Shown piece by piece: positions 18,927 to 27,040 of a stretch of DNA of 64,000 nt; the stretch's first letter is position 1; each line of letters begins with the position of its first letter. The notes under the pieces are model-generated. The model did no database searches, was not told the DNA's origin, and saw nothing but the letters and a program-made list of their open reading frames with translations. The position numbers and the translations under genes were made by a program. Source of the stretch: Sphingopyxis sp. YR583 (GTDB lineage Bacteria; Pseudomonadota; Alphaproteobacteria; Sphingomonadales; Sphingomonadaceae); contig NZ_FNWK01000001.1 of the NCBI RefSeq assembly GCF_900108295.1, forward strand, positions 248,001 to 312,000, in the 5' to 3' direction.

Positions 18927-19622
18927 ATGACCAAGACCATATTGTTCGTTCTGACGGCCCATGGCGAACTGGGCGATACAAAGGCGAAGACGGGCGTCTG
19001 GCTTGAGGAACTGGCGACGCCTTACCAATTGCTCACCGCCGCCGGTGCAGACGTTTTGCTCGCCACACCGGGCGGTAAACCCGCCCCGCTTGACCCGGCC
19101 AGCCTGGAGGAGCCCTGGCTCCTTCCTGCAGGACACTGGTTTCTCGACCAGCAGGATGCGATGACCCAACTCGAAACGCCGCTAGATATTAATGCCATCG
19201 ACGCCGCACGCATCGACGCGATCTTCCTCGTCGGCGGCACCGGAACCTTGTGGGACTTTCCCGCCTGTCAGCCGCTCGGCGATCTGATCACCGCGCTTGA
19301 CCGGCAGGAGAAGCCTATTGCCGCGATATGCCATGGCGTCGTCGGTTTAATGACCGCGCGATCGAACGATGGCGCGCCCTTTGCCAAGGGGCGGTCGCTC
19401 ACCTGCTTCAGCAATGAAGAAGAAGCGATGTTGGAATATGACAAGCTCGTGCCGCTACTCGCTGAAACCGAGCTTGTCCGGCAAGGCGCCGTCTACGTCA
19501 GCGCCGCGCCATTCGAGCCGCAGGTCATCGAGGACGGGCGACTGATCACTGGCCAGAACCCTGCTAGCGCGGAACCCCTCGTGCGGGCGCTGCTACGTCA
19601 GCTTGGCGCGGCTCCAAGTTGA
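18927..19622 (+). CDS. DJ-1/PfpI family protein (Hsp31-like)
   Basis: The 231-aa product is a class I glutamine-amidotransferase-like protein. The nucleophile elbow is AAICHGVVGL with Cys135 and His136, and the acidic residue expected of Hsp31-type members is near GELGDTKAKTGVWLEE in the first 27 residues. Relatives act as glyoxalase III/deglycase or chaperones and often respond to reactive aldehydes. It is divergent from the MalT-like regulator with an inverted repeat between them. A role in detoxifying aldehyde intermediates of the catabolic block is possible but is an inference. Confidence 0.87.
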   Translation: MTKTILFVLTAHGELGDTKAKTGVWLEELATPYQLLTAAGADVLLATPGGKPAPLDPASLEEPWLLPAGHWFLDQQDAMTQLETPLDINAIDAARIDAIFLVGGTGTLWDFPACQPLGDLITALDRQEKPIAAICHGVVGLMTARSNDGAPFAKGRSLTCFSNEEEAMLEYDKLVPLLAETELVRQGAVYVSAAPFEPQVIEDGRLITGQNPASAEPLVRALLRQLGAAPS

Positions 19623-19871
19623 CACACCTGCAGCCTGACAATTCCACGCAGAGAATTTCGGCAAGTGGGGTCCGAATTGTTAGCGAACCGGTGGAAACGA
19701 CCAAGCGCTCGCCCTTTGCGCAAATTCGGATTCGCAATGTCGGCATCGCAGCAAATTTCACTCGCCTCGTACTCGCGGCACTCTTGGCCGTTTGCGGACT
19801 GTCCGCTCTCAGGCGAATGGCGCTAAGAGCGAACGTTCGACGGATGCGTGGGCTAGTAGGCCGCTTCTTTC

Positions 19872-22055
19872 CTAGTATTGAAATTTCGCCTGCAGCGCGA
19901 TTGTGCGCGGCGGCTGGATGAATTTGGAGATGATGCCCGCCGCAAGCGGGGTGTTGAATGCATGGCTCGCGGTCAGCTCGTCAGTAAGATTCTTGCCGAC
20001 CACCGCAAGTTCCCATCGCTTGTTGCTTCCGCGAATACCGAGACGCAGATCGAACTTCGCAAAACTGTCCTGCGCTGCCGCAGGATTGAAAGATTCTTCC
20101 AGAAAGGCGCTGCTGCGATAGGTGATGCCGCCGTTTGCGATGAAGTCGACCGAGCCGCTCAGCGGGAGTGCCATATCGGCAAAGAGCGTGCCGCTCCATT
20201 CGGGCGAGCGTGGCAACGGCCGCCCCGCCGCATTGTTGTTCGCCGGCACGCAGGTCGGATTGGTGAATGGACAGGGGGCGCCCGGGAAGTCGATGAATTT
20301 CGCGTCGAGATAGGCCAGCGAGCCATTGAGCGCGAAACCGTTGGCAATCTGGAATACGAAGTCGGCTTCTATGCCCTGACTGCGGGCCTTGCCGGCGTTG
20401 CTCGTGATGAAGCTGTTGCTCACCGCATCGAAGGACGACACCTGCAAATTCGTGAAGTCGGTCCGATAGGCGGCGATGTTGAAACGCAGCCGGCGGTCCA
20501 GCAACGCAAGCTTTGCGCCGACCTCGAGAGTTTCCGCATCCTCCGCTTCAATCTCGAACTGGGCCTGCGTCGTGGTTGCCTGTGCACCAATGAAGCCGCC
20601 TGCCTTCGATCCCTGACCATAGGATGCGTAAAGCATGGCATTGCGCCCGGCATCCCACTGGATCGCCGCGGAGGGATCCCATTCACGTTCCACGCGCCGC
20701 CCCGCCAGCGCTGTCGCAAGCCAGCTCGGCTGGACGACGCCGCTGTTCGCGCGCGTCTGGGTCGCGGTCTTGCGGTCGAAGGTATACCGAAGACTGCCGA
20801 TCAGCCGCAATGTGTCAGCGACATGCCAGGTAGCGCTGCCGAATGCCGACCAGGCGAGATTTTCCTGACGGAACGCACGATCGGAGCGCCCGTTGAAAGG
20901 ACCCGAATTGATGAGCGTCGTGCCGAACAGGTCATAATCATTGATGTGAAAATAGCCTCCGACGATATATTCGAGACGACCCGTCGTCGGCGACGCGAGG
21001 CGGATTTCCTGCGACATCTGGCTGAATTTTTCGGCGAAGCGCGACGCGAACGACGGTGCGGGGCCGAAATCGGCATCCACCTTTTTGTCGAAATCATAGG
21101 AGGAAAAGCCGGTGATCGCAGTCAGGACATGATCGCCGATTTCGATATTCGCGGTCGCGCTGGCATTGAGGTTGTTGGTGTTGTCGTAATCCTTGTCCAT
21201 GAAGCCCGGAAAGCCGCCGGTAGCGCGCTTGCGATCGGGATCGTCCGGCGTCGAGAATCGCTCGACCGCGGTGCCCGTCAGGTCGACCTTTCCGCCTTCG
21301 ACCCGGATCAACAGATCGGCACCATTGCCCGGATCGATCAGGACCGAGGTGCGGCCGAACAGACTCTTGCGCTTCGTTTCATTGCCGCCGAGCTGGGTAT
21401 TTTCGATATAACCGTCACCGTCCTCATATTGCCCTGCAACGCGGATGCTGACCGCGTCGGACAGCGGCCCGGACACCATGCCGAACAATCGTGCACCTCC
21501 CAGCTCGAATTCGTAGCTGCCCTCGAGCGCCGCACGGAAGTCCCGTGTCGGCCGCGCGCTGACGACGCTGATCGCGCCCGCGCTGGTATTCTTTCCGACG
21601 AGAGCGCCTTGCGGGCCGCGCAGCACCTCGATCCGCTCGACGTCGAGGAACGGCGCCTGGAACTGCCGCGCGTGGCCGCCATAGATGCCGTCGACGAACA
21701 AACCGACCGTCTGCTCGAAGGCAAGATTGCCCGGGGTCGAGCCAATACCCCGAATATAGAAGGCGTTGTTGCCCGGGGTCGTCTGGACATAGAAATTGGG
21801 GACATAACGGTCGAGTTCGGTAAAATCCTTGATCCCGAGATCGCTGAGCTGCTCGCCGCCAACGACGGTCATCGAGATGGGGACGTCCTGAACGTCCTGC
21901 TCGCGCTTCTGCGCGGTGACGACGATCATATTGGCATCTTCGGCCTCGGCCGCCTTGGTCGTTTCCTGCGCCGTTGCAGGAACGGTTAACAACAGCGCAC
22001 TCGATGCAATCAGGCCTGCCCGAACCGAAACTCCATATGCCTTGCCATTGGACAT
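19872..22055 (-). CDS. TonB-dependent outer-membrane receptor
   Basis: This is a second receptor, 727 aa, for TonB-driven uptake. The signal peptide ends near TVPATAQ, and the TonB box/plug follows (NMIVVTAQKREQDVQDVPIS, then FYIRGIGSTPGN, VGLFVDGIYG, VLRGPQGALVGKNTSAGAIS). The barrel ends in LQAKFQY. The ATG at 22055 was chosen because GGGAGA lies at correct spacing; a second ATG two codons upstream is too close to it. The 265-bp gap to the divergent sulfatase gene contains a palindrome related to the one at 24728, so it is probably co-regulated with the hydroxylase. Confidence 0.95.
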   Translation of the reverse strand: MSNGKAYGVSVRAGLIASSALLLTVPATAQETTKAAEAEDANMIVVTAQKREQDVQDVPISMTVVGGEQLSDLGIKDFTELDRYVPNFYVQTTPGNNAFYIRGIGSTPGNLAFEQTVGLFVDGIYGGHARQFQAPFLDVERIEVLRGPQGALVGKNTSAGAISVVSARPTRDFRAALEGSYEFELGGARLFGMVSGPLSDAVSIRVAGQYEDGDGYIENTQLGGNETKRKSLFGRTSVLIDPGNGADLLIRVEGGKVDLTGTAVERFSTPDDPDRKRATGGFPGFMDKDYDNTNNLNASATANIEIGDHVLTAITGFSSYDFDKKVDADFGPAPSFASRFAEKFSQMSQEIRLASPTTGRLEYIVGGYFHINDYDLFGTTLINSGPFNGRSDRAFRQENLAWSAFGSATWHVADTLRLIGSLRYTFDRKTATQTRANSGVVQPSWLATALAGRRVEREWDPSAAIQWDAGRNAMLYASYGQGSKAGGFIGAQATTTQAQFEIEAEDAETLEVGAKLALLDRRLRFNIAAYRTDFTNLQVSSFDAVSNSFITSNAGKARSQGIEADFVFQIANGFALNGSLAYLDAKFIDFPGAPCPFTNPTCVPANNNAAGRPLPRSPEWSGTLFADMALPLSGSVDFIANGGITYRSSAFLEESFNPAAAQDSFAKFDLRLGIRGSNKRWELAVVGKNLTDELTASHAFNTPLAAGIISKFIQPPRTIALQAKFQY

Positions 22056-22146
22056 CCACATTCTCCCTCTTGTGGTTTCGGCGGCTCCGGGATTTTCCGG
22101 ATGCGGATCGCCATCACGGAATTCATTTAGCCTTCTAAGGATATTT

Positions 22147-22163
22147 TGTAAAGTAGGTTGACA
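22147..22163. promoter_or_regulatory. Putative MarR-type operator, copy 1 (receptor/sulfatase promoter)
   Basis: The 17-bp core TGTAAAGTAGGTTGACA shares 13 positions with the perfect palindrome at 24728, including the whole right half-site GGTTGACA. It sits inside a longer inverted repeat, GGATATTTTGT...ACAAATATCC (22139-22170). It lies between the divergent TonB receptor and sulfatase genes. Confidence 0.6.
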
Positions 22164-22320
22164 AATATCCAACAATCAGAGAGTATGATCGCCACTGAAA
22201 CCCCTCATAAATCTGGGCTTTTCGGAATTTGCCTTTTGCTCAGCCTGCGTCCCAGGCGAGATGGGCCCAAGAGGAGAAGCGGAGCGAAATCGGCTCCCGA
22301 AACGGGAAGAGGAGAATCGG

Positions 22321-23709
22321 ATGTTGTCGCGGCGCAATCTGGTGAAGGCAGGCGCGGCTTCGGCTGTAGCCGGGCTGTTTGGAACGCGGGCTCAGGCTCG
22401 CACACCAGCGCGCAAAAAACCCAATATCCTCTTCATTCTCGCAGACGATCTGGGCTTTGCCGATCTCGGCCGCTTCGGGCGCGACGACATCGCGACACCG
22501 TCGCTCGACACGCTCGCGGCGGGAGGCGTCGCGCTCCACCGATCCTATTCCAACAGCAGTGTCTGCTCGCCGACACGGCTCGCGCTGATGACCGGACAAT
22601 ATCAATATCGCTTCGCCGGCGGGCTCGACGAACCTCTGGGCCTCCATCCCGACCTGGGGCTGCCGGATTCGACCACTACCCTGCCCGACCTTTTGAAGCA
22701 CGCGGGCTATGAGACATCGCTCGTCGGAAAATGGCACCTAGGCGGCCTGCCGGAATTCGGGCCGCGCAAGAGCGGCTACGACAATTTCTTCGGCATCTAT
22801 CAGGGTGGAGCCGACTATTTCGAACATGGCATGACAATCCGCGGCCGGTTCAAACATGATCTTTGGGAGAATGAGACCGAGATTCACCGTACCGGATATC
22901 TGACCGACCTGATCACCGAGCGCAGTGTTTCGGAACTCGGTCGTTTCGCGGCGGCCGATCGCCCCTTCCTGCTGAGCGTCCATTATACCGCTCCGCACTG
23001 GCCTTGGGAGGGCCCCGAAGACGAGGCGGTCGCGAAAACGATCCGCGATTCCTTTCATTACGACGGGGGTTCGAACGCGGTCTATGCCGCAATGGTCGAA
23101 AGCCTTGATCGCGGCGTCGGCAAACTGTTGGCGGCGCTTGCCGCCAACGGGCAGGCCGAGGACACGATCGTCATTTTCACCAGCGACAATGGCGGCGAGC
23201 GCTTTTCGAAGGTCTGGCCGTTGCGCGGAATGAAAGGCGAGTTGCTGGAGGGCGGCATCCGCGTTCCAACCATCCTGTGCTGGCCGGGGCGTATCAAGGC
23301 CGGAACGACGAGCGACCTCGTCCATATGACGATGGACTGGATGCCGACCCTTCTGGCCGCTGCAGGCACAGCGCAGAGCGACCTGCCAAAGCTCGACGGG
23401 CGCAACCTGCTGCCCGACCTTCTGGACGGCAGCGCGGCTTCCCCGCGCCAACTATTCTGGCGTCACAAGGCCCAGGACCAGCGCGCCGCGCTCGACGGGA
23501 ATCTCAAGTATCTGGCGATGAGCGGGCATGAGTTCCTATTCGATATCGCCTCCGATCCGCGCGAGGTCGCGAATCTCAAGACCGTGCGGACCGAAGATTT
23601 CACGCGACTGAAATCGGCTTTCGAAAGCTGGAACAAGGAGATGCTGCCCTATCTGCCGTCGACCTTCAGTTACGAACTGCGCGGCAACGGACATCTCGCC
23701 GGCTATTGA
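22321..23709 (+). CDS. Tat-exported sulfatase (arylsulfatase family)
   Basis: The enzyme should hydrolyse sulfate esters in the periplasm. The 462-aa product has a Tat-type leader (MLSRRNLVKAGAASAVAGLF). The metal-binding ILADDLGFADLG follows, and then VCSPTRLALMTG, in which Cys82 of the CxPxR motif would become formylglycine. Later conserved elements are GKWHLGG and FTSDNGGE. I chose the ATG at 22321 because GAGGAG lies upstream and it yields the twin-arginine leader. No formylglycine-generating (FGE) or anaerobic maturase gene is nearby, so maturation must be encoded elsewhere. Its last 7 nt overlap the end of the convergent reductase gene. Confidence 0.93.
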   Translation: MLSRRNLVKAGAASAVAGLFGTRAQARTPARKKPNILFILADDLGFADLGRFGRDDIATPSLDTLAAGGVALHRSYSNSSVCSPTRLALMTGQYQYRFAGGLDEPLGLHPDLGLPDSTTTLPDLLKHAGYETSLVGKWHLGGLPEFGPRKSGYDNFFGIYQGGADYFEHGMTIRGRFKHDLWENETEIHRTGYLTDLITERSVSELGRFAAADRPFLLSVHYTAPHWPWEGPEDEAVAKTIRDSFHYDGGSNAVYAAMVESLDRGVGKLLAALAANGQAEDTIVIFTSDNGGERFSKVWPLRGMKGELLEGGIRVPTILCWPGRIKAGTTSDLVHMTMDWMPTLLAAAGTAQSDLPKLDGRNLLPDLLDGSAASPRQLFWRHKAQDQRAALDGNLKYLAMSGHEFLFDIASDPREVANLKTVRTEDFTRLKSAFESWNKEMLPYLPSTFSYELRGNGHLAGY

Positions 23710-24698
23710 GTGGCGAGCGGTGCCGAAATCTCGGGCGGAGGCCCCCAGTCGCGCGCCAGCGTCGCCCGCAGCGCGTCGACGGTCTTGCGTCCGAGCCGCT
23801 CCCCCAGTTCCTGATCGATCCGACTCAGTATCTCGAGCGCGTCGGCGCGAAGTTGCTGCGACTTCTCACTGAAGGCGACAATCGACGCGCGCCCGTCGGT
23901 CGGGTCGGGTTCGATGACGATCCATTCGCGATCGACCATTTCCTGCAGCATTTTGCTCACCCCTTGCCGGGTGATGCCAAGGTTGCGGGCGAGGTCGATC
24001 GGGCGCCGCACGCCCAGCGCGATATTGGCAAAGGCCATCGATTGCGAGCGCGACACGGCTTCCCATCCGCGCGCGCGCAGCGCCGACTGCAGTCCTTCGT
24101 CGAACCAGTAGAAGGCCCGCATCACGTCGAGCATGAGAAATCCGTCCGCCATGTCGTCCGCTTCGCCCAGCCACGCCGATTGCGCAACCAAATTGAGCGC
24201 AGCGCCAGCAAGCGGGAACAGATAGGATCCATCGTGAAAGCCGAGCGGGCGGCGGTCGTCACGCAGCGCGACGTCGACAACCTCGCCGATCACCACCGCG
24301 TGCGTTGCATGGTCGATGATGCGACCGGGACGGAGCAATATGCTCGCGCAGGCGTCGGCCAGCCGGGGTGGACCGCCGGGGCCCAGCACCCAGTCGCCAA
24401 CTTCGAAGCGCTCCTGCGGCGCGGCGCCGCCACCGCAGCGTCGCGATATCTCGCGCTGGTGCTCGGCCAGCAAATTCAGGCAGACATCGGCCCCTTCCGA
24501 AATTGCGGCGTGCGTCGCATTCGAGCGGTTGATGCACACAAGCATCGATGGCGGATCCATGCTCACCTCGCAAAAGGCGGTCGCCGCCATGGCATGGTTT
24601 CGCCCGGCATGGGTGGCGGTCACGACGGCGACGGGGCGAACCAGCGAGCGGAGCGCGCCGCGCAGGCCCTCGGCACAATTTTGCGATGGAAACATCAT
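23703..24698 (-). CDS. Flavin reductase fused to a MarR-type DNA-binding domain
   Basis: The 331-aa product joins two domains that are normally separate. Residues ~12-160 match the FMN-binding flavin reductase family that supplies reduced flavin to two-component monooxygenases (RPVAVVTATHAGRNHAMAAT, MLVCINRSNATHA, VCLNLLAEH). Residues ~200-320 are MarR-like, with a helix-turn-helix at PIDLARNLGITRQGVSKMLQ and a wing containing PDPTDGRASIVAFSEK. Its partner oxygenase is the divergent gene at 24793, with a perfect 17-bp palindrome between them. The simplest reading is a reductase that also represses its own locus. The fusion lies in one uninterrupted frame, so it is not a frameshift artefact of my reading. 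Confidence 0.88.
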   Translation of the reverse strand: MMFPSQNCAEGLRGALRSLVRPVAVVTATHAGRNHAMAATAFCEVSMDPPSMLVCINRSNATHAAISEGADVCLNLLAEHQREISRRCGGGAAPQERFEVGDWVLGPGGPPRLADACASILLRPGRIIDHATHAVVIGEVVDVALRDDRRPLGFHDGSYLFPLAGAALNLVAQSAWLGEADDMADGFLMLDVMRAFYWFDEGLQSALRARGWEAVSRSQSMAFANIALGVRRPIDLARNLGITRQGVSKMLQEMVDREWIVIEPDPTDGRASIVAFSEKSQQLRADALEILSRIDQELGERLGRKTVDALRATLARDWGPPPEISAPLATQ

Positions 24699-24727
24699 CG
24701 CCTGTTTGTGTAGCGCTCAAAGTATTT

Positions 24728-24744
24728 TGTCAACCTGGTTGACA
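24728..24744. promoter_or_regulatory. Putative MarR-type operator, copy 2 (reductase/hydroxylase promoter)
   Basis: TGTCAACCTGGTTGACA is a perfect palindrome with 8-bp arms around one base. It lies 29 bp from the reductase-MarR start and 48 bp from the hydroxylase start, so a bound dimer would block both promoters. The related copy is at 22147. Confidence 0.7.
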
Positions 24745-24792
24745 TATTTCATCGACACGGACTATGGTCGGAAAAATAGGATGGAGACGATG

Positions 24793-26028
24793 ATGTCCGA
24801 AAAGCTCGCCGATCGCCGCATTCCCGCGGGCGACAATTTCCTTTCGCGCGAAGAGGTGGAGGCGATCACCCCAGAGGGTCTGGTCGAACGGATGCTGGCG
24901 CTCAAACCCCTGATCGCCGAGAAGGCGGCTTCGGCCGAGCGCGAGCGCCGCCCCGACGACGCGGTATGGGATGCCCTGCGCCAGAGCGGCTATTTCTATA
25001 TCTATGTTCCACGCCGTTTCGGCGGGCTCGAATTCGACACCGACACCTATATCAGCGCGACGCTGCCGATCGCCGAGGCCTGCCCCTCGACTGGCTGGAC
25101 CGCCTGTTTCGCAGCCGAACATAATTGGCTCATCGCCCAGATGCCGGAAGCAACCCAAACTGAAGTGTGGGGCAAGACTCCGTATGTCATCGCGCCAAGC
25201 GCGGCTTCCCCCCCCGGCATCGCGACACCTGTCGACGGCGGATACCAGCTAAAGGGTCGCTGGAAATGGGGCACGGTCGTGATGAATGCCGACTGGATCA
25301 TGCTCAACGCGCTTGAGCCGGCCGAAGGCGCGCCGCCAGTGGCCCGCATGATGCTGCTTCGAGCCGAAGAGGTCGATGTAATCGACACATGGCAAATGGC
25401 AGGAATGGCAGCGACGGGCAGCAACGACATCCGTGTCGACGACGTCTTCGTGCCCGAAGGCTATCAGTTCGCGGTCCAGCCCGTCCGCTCGGGCCGCGGG
25501 CACGGGCGCGCGATCTATGGACCGGGGCTTTACGGTTCGCCGATGCTTCCCAATCTCTGCGTCACCGCCGCGATCCCGGCGCTCGGCGCCGCGCGGCAGG
25601 CGGTGCAATTCTGCCGTGAGCGGCTCCAGACCCATGTGAAGTTGGGCGGGATGACCACAAGCGTCGAAAAGCCCGCTGCGCAAATGAGGCTAGCCCGCGC
25701 GGACCTGCTTGCCCGCTGCGCCGAGCGGACGATCCGCTCGGCAGCGCGCGAGAATCTGCTGATCGGCGAAATCGAGGAGCCCGAACAGACGGGTGAACGC
25801 ATCCGCATACGCGCGGAAATCGCAATAGCAGTCCAACAATGCGTCGAAGCGGTACGCACTTGCTGCGAGGCCGTCGGCTCAAGCGTTCATGCGCTCGACA
25901 ACCCGATGCAGCGCCTGCTGCGTGACGTCCAGGTCATGCAAAGCCACATCGTTTATGATCTCGATGTTGCGACGGAGCTTCACGGCCGAACGCTGGTCGG
26001 CCTCCCCCCCAACTCGCTCCTCCTTTAA
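24793..26028 (+). CDS. Acyl-CoA-dehydrogenase-fold flavin monooxygenase (group D hydroxylase)
   Basis: The 411-aa product has the acyl-CoA dehydrogenase fold but resembles the oxygenase component of reduced-flavin two-component systems (HpaH C2, HsaA, DszC type). I see the N-terminal helical region (AEKAASAERERRPDDAVWDA), the middle beta domain with GGYQLKGRWKWGTV and WQMAGMAATGSNDIRVDDVF, and C-terminal helices ending QRLLRDVQVMQSHIVYD. Presence of a flavin reductase gene divergently adjacent supports hydroxylase rather than dehydrogenase activity. Three in-frame ATGs lie at 24781, 24790 and 24793; the last has GGAG at the best spacing. The probable substrate is phenolic or steroid-like. Confidence 0.87.
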   Translation: MSEKLADRRIPAGDNFLSREEVEAITPEGLVERMLALKPLIAEKAASAERERRPDDAVWDALRQSGYFYIYVPRRFGGLEFDTDTYISATLPIAEACPSTGWTACFAAEHNWLIAQMPEATQTEVWGKTPYVIAPSAASPPGIATPVDGGYQLKGRWKWGTVVMNADWIMLNALEPAEGAPPVARMMLLRAEEVDVIDTWQMAGMAATGSNDIRVDDVFVPEGYQFAVQPVRSGRGHGRAIYGPGLYGSPMLPNLCVTAAIPALGAARQAVQFCRERLQTHVKLGGMTTSVEKPAAQMRLARADLLARCAERTIRSAARENLLIGEIEEPEQTGERIRIRAEIAIAVQQCVEAVRTCCEAVGSSVHALDNPMQRLLRDVQVMQSHIVYDLDVATELHGRTLVGLPPNSLLL

Positions 26029-26038
26029 GAGCGAGCCG

Positions 26039-26509
26039 ATGCCGCGGCGCGAGTTCTGGGGCCTTGATGACAGCATCGGCTACTTGGCGCGCATTGTGTT
26101 CCGCCGCTTCACCGGCGCCTTCGAAAAGCGGACATTGCCCCATGGAATTTCGATGGGGCAATATGCCTTGCTTCGCAGCCTATGGAATACAGACGGTATA
26201 GCGCAGCACAATATCGCCGTACGGCTGGGGCTGTGTGAGCCCACGGTGGCGGTGACGGCCCGCAGGCCTGAAAATCTAGGATTGCTGCGCCGAAGGGTGA
26301 ACTCGTCGAACCGCCGCGAGACGCTCGAATATTTGACGCAACAGGGTCGGGATCTGGAACCGCTCCCGATGTGCGCCTCGCAAGCCGCACGTGCCGCAGC
26401 CATCAGGAATTTGTCGGTCCCCGAAGTTGCGACGCTCCACGCGCTTTTATGTCGAGTCGAACGAAATCTGGCTACTTTCGAAGCAGCGCTTATTGACGTT
26501 GAAAGCTAA
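26039..26509 (+). CDS. MarR family transcriptional regulator
   Basis: The 156-aa product has the MarR winged-helix pattern: LPHGISMGQYALLRSLW, then the HTH NIAVRLGLCEPTVAVTARRP and a wing with RRRVNSSNRRETLEYLTQQG. The recognition helix has a proline (ARRPENLG) where family members usually have helix-favouring residues, which could weaken DNA binding. It begins 10 bp after the hydroxylase stop and is probably co-transcribed. It is a second candidate, besides the reductase fusion, for the regulator that binds the palindromes. Confidence 0.82.
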   Translation: MPRREFWGLDDSIGYLARIVFRRFTGAFEKRTLPHGISMGQYALLRSLWNTDGIAQHNIAVRLGLCEPTVAVTARRPENLGLLRRRVNSSNRRETLEYLTQQGRDLEPLPMCASQAARAAAIRNLSVPEVATLHALLCRVERNLATFEAALIDVES

Positions 26510-26601
26510 TGGCCGATTGGAGACCGCCCGCTCTCGAGCATGATTGCCGCGAAAGCGGACCCTGATCGGCGGCCCGCGACAGAGCACGCCACCTTCAAAA
26601 C

Positions 26602-26690
26602 CTAGAGCGTTAATCCACCGTCAATCGTGAGGCTGGCTCCTGTCATTTATTCGCCGCGGCTGAGCGCACGGTTTACGTCATCTCGCGTAT
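26602..26690 (-). pseudogene. C-terminal remnant of a short-chain dehydrogenase
   Basis: On the minus strand the frame ends MTGASLTIDGGLTL and a TAG stop at 26604-26602, the typical end of SDR proteins ((Y)xTGAxLxxDGG). A TAA stop lies directly before the Met, preceded by RDDVNRALSRGE, so no complete SDR gene is present. The gap from 26510 to 27040 contains this remnant and the tRNA-derived repeat. The stretch 26690-26890 encodes no product I can defend. Confidence 0.55.
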
Positions 26691-26896
26691 GGACAATAAT
26701 GTTGAGCGGTCGCTCGACCGCCGGATCGCGGAGAATGCGGTCCTCGGCAATATACCAGTGATCGGCGATGTAGGTGGAATTGTGCCGTTGCCTAGATTTG
26801 CCGAACGCTATTCATTGCTCTCTAATTTTATATGGGACATACACAGACACAGCCAAGGCCCTATTAAAAAACGATATTATATTGGTGAGCCGCTCC

Positions 26897-26946
26897 CTCT
26901 TAATCAGCGGGCTCTAGGTTCGAGCCTTGGTGCGCCCACCATTTCC
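26897..26946 (+). repeat. Right copy of tRNA-Lys-derived repeat (putative attR)
   Basis: The 50 bp match 8099-8148 at 45 positions, starting exactly in the anticodon loop and running past CCA. Sequence to its left does not form a D-arm or a matching anticodon stem, so this is a tRNA 3' fragment and not a second tRNA gene. It marks the likely right end of the island that starts at tRNA-Lys. Confidence 0.7.
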
Positions 26947-27040
26947 CTGAAATTATTGGAAATTTCGTCAAGCCTTGAGCTGGGTTGAGGTCGACCACAC
27001 GCGCCGACATAAGGGCAGATCATCAGGATTTTGGATAACA

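Noticed and set aside
19617..19623. GTTGACA, resembling a half-site of the MarR-type palindrome
   Set aside because: Only one half is present, it lies at the end of the DJ-1 gene and not in a promoter, so chance occurrence is likely.
19619..19921. A 100-codon plus-strand frame after the DJ-1 gene
   Set aside because: It overlaps the end of the TonB-receptor gene, lacks a ribosome-binding site and has no recognisable domain.
26689..26988. A 99-codon plus-strand frame running through the right tRNA-derived repeat
   Set aside because: It spans the tRNA fragment, has no ribosome-binding site and no similarity I recognise.
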